NCBI GenBank assembly: GCA_003499525.1
Contig: DNTB01000019.1
Span: forward strand, 1 to 9,747
Origin: Flavobacteriales bacterium
GTDB taxonomy: Bacteria; Bacteroidota; Bacteroidia; Flavobacteriales_G; Salibacteraceae
Direction: 5' to 3'
DNA: 9,747 nucleotides
Part shown: positions 6,394 through 9,747 of the stretch, one piece after another
Numbering within the stretch: the stretch's first letter is position 1
How the letters are laid out: each line of letters opens with the position of its first letter
Position numbers and translations under genes: made by a program
Notes under the pieces: model-generated
The model's database searches: none
What the model saw: only the letters and a program-made list of their open reading frames with translations
Told to the model about the DNA's origin: nothing

Positions 6394-8317
6394 TATAGTC
6401 CACGTTACTTATGGCCAAACCGGCCAAAGCATTCAAAATAACAACATGGGCATGCGTGATATGCAAACCCGTGCCTTTAAGCAGCGAGATGCTCAATACC
6501 TTTTAATCAAAGCGCCCCCAGCCTCTGGTAAGTCAAGGGCATTGATGTTCATCGCATTAGACAAGCTCAAAAATCAGGGCATCAAGAAAGCCATCATTGC
6601 CGTTCCTGAGCGGTCCATTGGTAGTTCATTTGCCCATACAGACTTAACCACTCATGGCTTCTTTGCAGATTGGACACCCAATGACCAATACAACCTGTGC
6701 ACGCCAGGAAGTGATGGAAGCAAAAGCAAGGTAGAGGCATTCAAGAACTTCATGAACAATGACGAGAAGATTCTGATTTGTACACATGCCACTTTCCGTT
6801 TTGCCGCAGAAGAATTGGAAGAAGAGCAATTTGATGATACGCTAATCGCCATTGATGAATTTCACCACGTTTCTGCTGATGTGAATAACCGCTTGGGTGA
6901 CATTCTACGTGGCATCATGAAGAAGTCAACTGCGCATTTAGTGGCCATGACAGGCTCGTATTTCAGAGGAGATAGTGTTCCGGTGCTTCTTCCTGAAGAT
7001 GAAGCGTTGTTTACCAAAGTCAATTACAACTACTACGAGCAGTTGAACGGCTACAAGCATCTCAAATCATTGGGTATAGGTTATCATTTCTATCAAGGCC
7101 GTTACACTTCTGCTATTTTGGAAGTGCTAGACACAGATAAAAAAACCATTCTGCACATTCCCAATGTAAACTCGGGAGAATCCACCAAAGACAAGCACAA
7201 TGAAGTAGATTTTATTCTGGATGCTATTGGCACAGTTGTCAAACAAGATGCAGCTACAGGCTTAATTCATTTAAAGCGTGCAACAGACGGTAAAATCCTG
7301 AAAATTGCCGATTTGGTGGAAGACAATCCGCGTGACAGGGATAAGATTGTAAACTACATCCGAAACATGGATTCGGCAGATGATATGGATTTGATCATTG
7401 CCTTGGGCATGGCCAAAGAAGGATTTGATTGGCCGTATTGTGAACATGCATTAACAGTAGGTTATAGAGGTTCATTGACAGAGATTATTCAAATTATTGG
7501 TCGTGCCACTCGAGATAGTGAGAACAAAAAGCACGCACAGTTCACCAACTTAATTGCTCAACCAGATGCAGCAGATGATTTGGTTAAACTGTCAGTCAAC
7601 AATATGCTGAAAGCAATTACGGCTTCCTTGTTGATGGAACAAGTGCTTGCTCCCAATTGGAAGTTTAAAACCAAGCTTTCTGATGATGATGAATCCAAAC
7701 CTGGAGAGATCAAGATCAGAGGTTTAAAAGAGCCTAGCTCAAAACGTGTAAAAGACATTTTGGATTCGGATTTGAATGATTTGAAAGCCACCATTCTTCA
7801 AGATGACCAGATGCTCAAAGCCATGCCTGGAAATGTGGATCCTGAGGTAATTAATAAGGTGATGATCCCAAAAATCATTCGAGTGAAATATCCTGAACTA
7901 TCAGATGAAGAAATTGAAGAAGTTCGTCAGCACGTTGTAGTTGATTCAGTCATCAAGAATGGAGAGATAAAGGAAGTCGCAGATAAGAGGTTTGTCAGAA
8001 TGGCGGGAAGGTTTGTTGACATTGATGACATCAATATTGATCTGATTGATCAAGTGAATCCATTCCAAAAAGCTTTTGAAGTACTTTCTAAATCGGTTAC
8101 AACTAGAGTTCTAAAGGTCATTCAGGAAACTATTGAAGCCACACGCATCAAAATGGATTTTGAAGAAGCTAATATCTTATGGCCAAAGATTAAAGAGTTC
8201 GTAAAGATGTATGGCAAAGAACCAAGTTTAAACTCAAACGATCCTTTAGAAAAACGAATGGCTGAGTGTATCATCTATCTGAAAGAAGAAAAAAGAAAAA
8301 AAGCAGCCAATGGATAA
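6386..8317 (+). CDS. DEAD/DEAH-type SF2 helicase of a restriction-like system, 643 aa
   Basis: Superfamily 2 ATPase. Walker A is APPASGKS (43-50); Walker B is IDEFHH (156-161), a DEFH variant of the DEAH box; motif III is MTGSY (188-192); motif V lies in GMAKEGFDWPYCEHA; motif VI is QIIGRATR (369-376) with the arginine finger. Residues ~1-200 and ~230-400 form the two RecA-like lobes. The remaining ~240 residues are helical, charged and unassigned, ending in a segment with GKEP (610-613) and a Lys-rich tail. I start at the ATG at 6386, 8 nt before the methyltransferase stop; an in-frame ATG at 6323 would only add 21 very basic residues coded inside the methyltransferase gene. It probably translocates on DNA and delivers it to the GIY-YIG protein, as restriction helicases do in type I and III systems. 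That role is inferred from operon context. Confidence 0.88.
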   Translation: MPDIVHVTYGQTGQSIQNNNMGMRDMQTRAFKQRDAQYLLIKAPPASGKSRALMFIALDKLKNQGIKKAIIAVPERSIGSSFAHTDLTTHGFFADWTPNDQYNLCTPGSDGSKSKVEAFKNFMNNDEKILICTHATFRFAAEELEEEQFDDTLIAIDEFHHVSADVNNRLGDILRGIMKKSTAHLVAMTGSYFRGDSVPVLLPEDEALFTKVNYNYYEQLNGYKHLKSLGIGYHFYQGRYTSAILEVLDTDKKTILHIPNVNSGESTKDKHNEVDFILDAIGTVVKQDAATGLIHLKRATDGKILKIADLVEDNPRDRDKIVNYIRNMDSADDMDLIIALGMAKEGFDWPYCEHALTVGYRGSLTEIIQIIGRATRDSENKKHAQFTNLIAQPDAADDLVKLSVNNMLKAITASLLMEQVLAPNWKFKTKLSDDDESKPGEIKIRGLKEPSSKRVKDILDSDLNDLKATILQDDQMLKAMPGNVDPEVINKVMIPKIIRVKYPELSDEEIEEVRQHVVVDSVIKNGEIKEVADKRFVRMAGRFVDIDDINIDLIDQVNPFQKAFEVLSKSVTTRVLKVIQETIEATRIKMDFEEANILWPKIKEFVKMYGKEPSLNSNDPLEKRMAECIIYLKEEKRKKAANG

Positions 8318-9548
8318 GGACCAAATACTTGATCAGATCTTTAATGATGATCCGCTAGGCCTGCTTACCGTAAAGGCAAAACAGTCTACTGCTCGAACTC
8401 CTGATGAGCGTCTATTGGCTTCTTTTCAAGAAATCAATGACTTCATTGAAAAGAACGGAAAAGAACCTGAGGCAAATCCGTCAAATGTTTCAGAATTCAT
8501 CCTGTATACTCGTCTAAAAAGTTTAAAAGCCGACTCTGATAAAGTGGAGATGCTGAAAGAAAGTGATGTCCATAATCTGCTTCCCGAATTTGAAACCAGT
8601 CAGGTGAATGAACCAAGCTCCGATTACAAAAAGAGTAAAAAGGAAATTAAATCTATTGAAGACATATTAGATGATGATGGCTTGGACATTCTTGGTAGTG
8701 ATGATGCTGATCTATTCAAGTTTAAGCACACTCCGAAAGGAGACGAACGAGCCAGTGCAGATTTTGTAGCAAGACGAAAGCCATGCAAAGATTTTGATAA
8801 GTATGAACCTACCTTCAAAGAAGTGCAACAGGACTTAGCCAATGGAAAACGAAAGCTAATTCCATTCAAACAAGAGAATTTAAGACCAGGAGATTTTTAT
8901 GTGCATAATGGTGTCTTACTGCTTCTAGAGAATGTTGATTTTGAAGAAGAAGAACAGGAATTTAAAAGCGGAAAGAGGGTCAGAAAAGATGGAAGAACAC
9001 GAACCATCTTTGAGAACGGGACTGAATCAAGAATGCTTTACCGCTCACTCTATAAGGCCATTTTAGCAAATGGTAAATCAGTCACTCAGAACTTTGAGAA
9101 AGTGAATGAAGGGTTCATTGAAGAATTCAGCAACATCACTGACGAAGACGAAGAAGCAGGGTACATCTATGTACTAAAATCAAAAAGCAAAGATGAACGG
9201 ATAACATCCATAAAAGACTTATTCAAAATTGGCTATGCCACCAACATTGAAGAAAGACTAAAAGGTGCCGAAAAACAACCGACCTATTTAATGGCGCAAA
9301 TTGATTATGTGGCCGGATGGAAGTGTTTTAACATGAACCCTCAGAAATTTGAACAACTGATCCACAACTTCTTTGGAAACTCATGTTTAGAAGTGGACGT
9401 TTTTGATTCAAGTGGAAAGCGGTACACACCGAGAGAATGGTTCATTGCTCCTATTGAGGTGATAGAACAAGCAATTGAATTGATCATCAATGGAAAGATC
9501 ACGAAATACAAATACGATGCGGAAAATAAAACGATAATTGAAAGATAG
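8310..9548 (+). CDS. GIY-YIG (T5orf172-like) nuclease-domain protein, 412 aa
   Basis: The C-terminal ~130 residues resemble the T5orf172 branch of the GIY-YIG superfamily: GYIYVLKSK (284-292) gives the first motif, FKIGYATNIEERLK (305-318) the second with Tyr309 and Arg316, then a probable metal-binding Glu348 in FEQLIHNFF, and REWF (375-378), typical of this branch. Ahead of it is a domain of unknown function (~165-260) with RPGDFYVHNGVLLLLENV and a basic RVRKDGRTR segment. The first ~160 residues are acidic and helical, with DDDGLDILGSDDAD, and with a short segment (45-70) resembling the C-terminus of the helicase. GIY-YIG domains cut one or both DNA strands, so this is the best nuclease candidate in the operon. 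It overlaps the helicase gene by 8 nt in the same arrangement as the methyltransferase-helicase junction. Cleavage activity is inferred from residues only. Confidence 0.85.
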   Translation: MDKDQILDQIFNDDPLGLLTVKAKQSTARTPDERLLASFQEINDFIEKNGKEPEANPSNVSEFILYTRLKSLKADSDKVEMLKESDVHNLLPEFETSQVNEPSSDYKKSKKEIKSIEDILDDDGLDILGSDDADLFKFKHTPKGDERASADFVARRKPCKDFDKYEPTFKEVQQDLANGKRKLIPFKQENLRPGDFYVHNGVLLLLENVDFEEEEQEFKSGKRVRKDGRTRTIFENGTESRMLYRSLYKAILANGKSVTQNFEKVNEGFIEEFSNITDEDEEAGYIYVLKSKSKDERITSIKDLFKIGYATNIEERLKGAEKQPTYLMAQIDYVAGWKCFNMNPQKFEQLIHNFFGNSCLEVDVFDSSGKRYTPREWFIAPIEVIEQAIELIINGKITKYKYDAENKTIIER

Positions 9549-9618
9549 CCAACGCACACTTGTAAGCACATTTGCAGGTCGCACAATGCCAACGCACGAC
9601 CAAAACCTGCAAAAGAGC
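9548..9618 (+). repeat. ~70-nt flanking repeat, right copy, with stem
   Basis: Begins at the last base of the operon's final stop codon and resembles 1784-1852 throughout. Perfect 9-bp stem TTTGCAGGT (9571-9579) / ACCTGCAAA (9605-9613) with a 25-nt loop. The left copy has TTTGCAAAG / CTTTACAAA at the same place, so both sides of the stem changed together. It is the first structure downstream of the operon and may shape the 3' end of its mRNA, but there is no T-run typical of an intrinsic terminator. Confidence 0.6.
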
Positions 9619-9642
9619 TTTCAAGTCCCTGCCCAAGAAAAA

Positions 9643-9659
9643 AGAAATTTAAAAAATGC
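9643..9659 (-). repeat. AT-rich motif, inverted partner of 1764-1781
   Basis: Reverse complement of the left motif with a one-base length difference. It lies between the ~70-nt repeat and the right end of the third putative cassette. The rest of 9619-9717 is A-rich and shows no credible gene or hairpin. Confidence 0.4.
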
Positions 9660-9717
9660 CCCAACGCACAGAAGGACATTGAAAATGAGAATAAAACGAA
9701 AAGAAAATAAAGCACGA

Positions 9718-9747
9718 AAGCACAACAATGGCTATACGTAATGCGGG
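9718..9747 (+). repeat. attC-like palindromic element D (right part cut by the window)
   Basis: R'' AAGCACAAC (9718-9726), spacer AAT (9727-9729), then an L''-like arm from GGCTATACGTAATGC (9730-9744) that resembles the L'' of element C (GGCTATAAGTAATTGC). The right-hand L' and R' should lie just beyond the window. It closes the third putative cassette, pairing with GTTGTGCTT at 1659-1667. Confidence 0.65.

Larger units (their letters stand above)
1660..9747 (+). mobile_element. putative giant gene cassette 3 carrying a five-gene defence operon (right end beyond window)
   Basis: Its ends pair: GTTGTGCTT (1659-1667) with AAGCACAAC (9718-9726). With one extra base the match continues to CATGC against GCACG, so about 13 of 14 further aligned positions agree. 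After ACAAC comes AAT and the start of an L''-like arm, as in element C. The unit is over 8 kb, roughly ten times the size of the two preceding units, and it has its own leader region with putative operators, unlike them. The right-hand L' and R' lie outside the window. Confidence 0.45.

Noticed and set aside
1989..9548. BREX, DISARM or classical type I restriction system
   Set aside because: The set lacks PglZ, BrxC, a PLD nuclease, DrmB, HsdS or HsdR-like fused subunits. Methyltransferase, helicase and GIY-YIG protein fit none of these layouts.
9538..9741. Open frame of 67 codons at the end of the window
   Set aside because: Starts inside the nuclease gene with a weak codon, crosses the repeat and an A-rich region, and gives a low-complexity basic peptide.
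1..9747. Insertion sequence or transposase-borne element
   Set aside because: No transposase or integrase gene is present, and I see no target-site duplication around any of the units.

Overview
The window looks like an accessory region of a member of the Bacteroidota. It is AT-rich, its genes have A-rich leaders with no clear Shine-Dalgarno sequence, and the protein families seen are common in that phylum. This placement is inferred from style, not from a marker gene. All seven supported genes lie on the + strand.

The left part (1-1667) holds two small one-gene units. One encodes an unrecognised 219-aa protein (135-794) and the other an unrecognised 179-aa membrane-anchored protein (989-1528). 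Long imperfect palindromes separate the units. Each palindrome reads R''(..ACAAC) - 3 nt - L'' - loop with a small hairpin - L' - 5 nt - R'(GTTGT..). The bases just inside GTTGT at the start of each unit are complementary to the bases just before ACAAC at the end of the same unit (GTTGTGCCCA/TGGGCACAAC; GTTGTAACCA/TGGTTACAAC; GTTGTGCTT/AAGCACAAC). They are not complementary to the neighbouring unit. This is the pattern expected of integron-type cassettes, whose attC site is split across the two cassette ends. The core here does not fit the usual GTTRRRY consensus, and no integrase is present.

The right part (1659-9726) is a third unit of about 8 kb with the same kind of ends. It carries a tightly packed five-gene operon: an AbiEi-type regulator/antitoxin (1989-2810), an AbiEii-type nucleotidyltransferase toxin (2807-3613), an MmeI-like adenine-specific DNA methyltransferase (3610-6393), a DEAD/DEAH-type helicase (6386-8317) and a protein with a C-terminal GIY-YIG/T5orf172 nuclease-like domain (8310-9548). 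Every junction overlaps, by 4 or 8 nt. Two identical 17-nt inverted repeats sit upstream of the first gene and are good candidates for AbiEi operators. A ~70-nt repeat with a covarying stem flanks the operon on both sides.

The likely reading is an anti-phage modification/restriction system. The methyltransferase would mark self DNA. Helicase and GIY-YIG nuclease would together attack unmarked DNA, in place of the fused nuclease of MmeI. The AbiE pair would act as controller and possibly as an abortive-infection back-up. The most unusual feature is the apparent packaging of the whole system as one giant member of a non-canonical cassette array.
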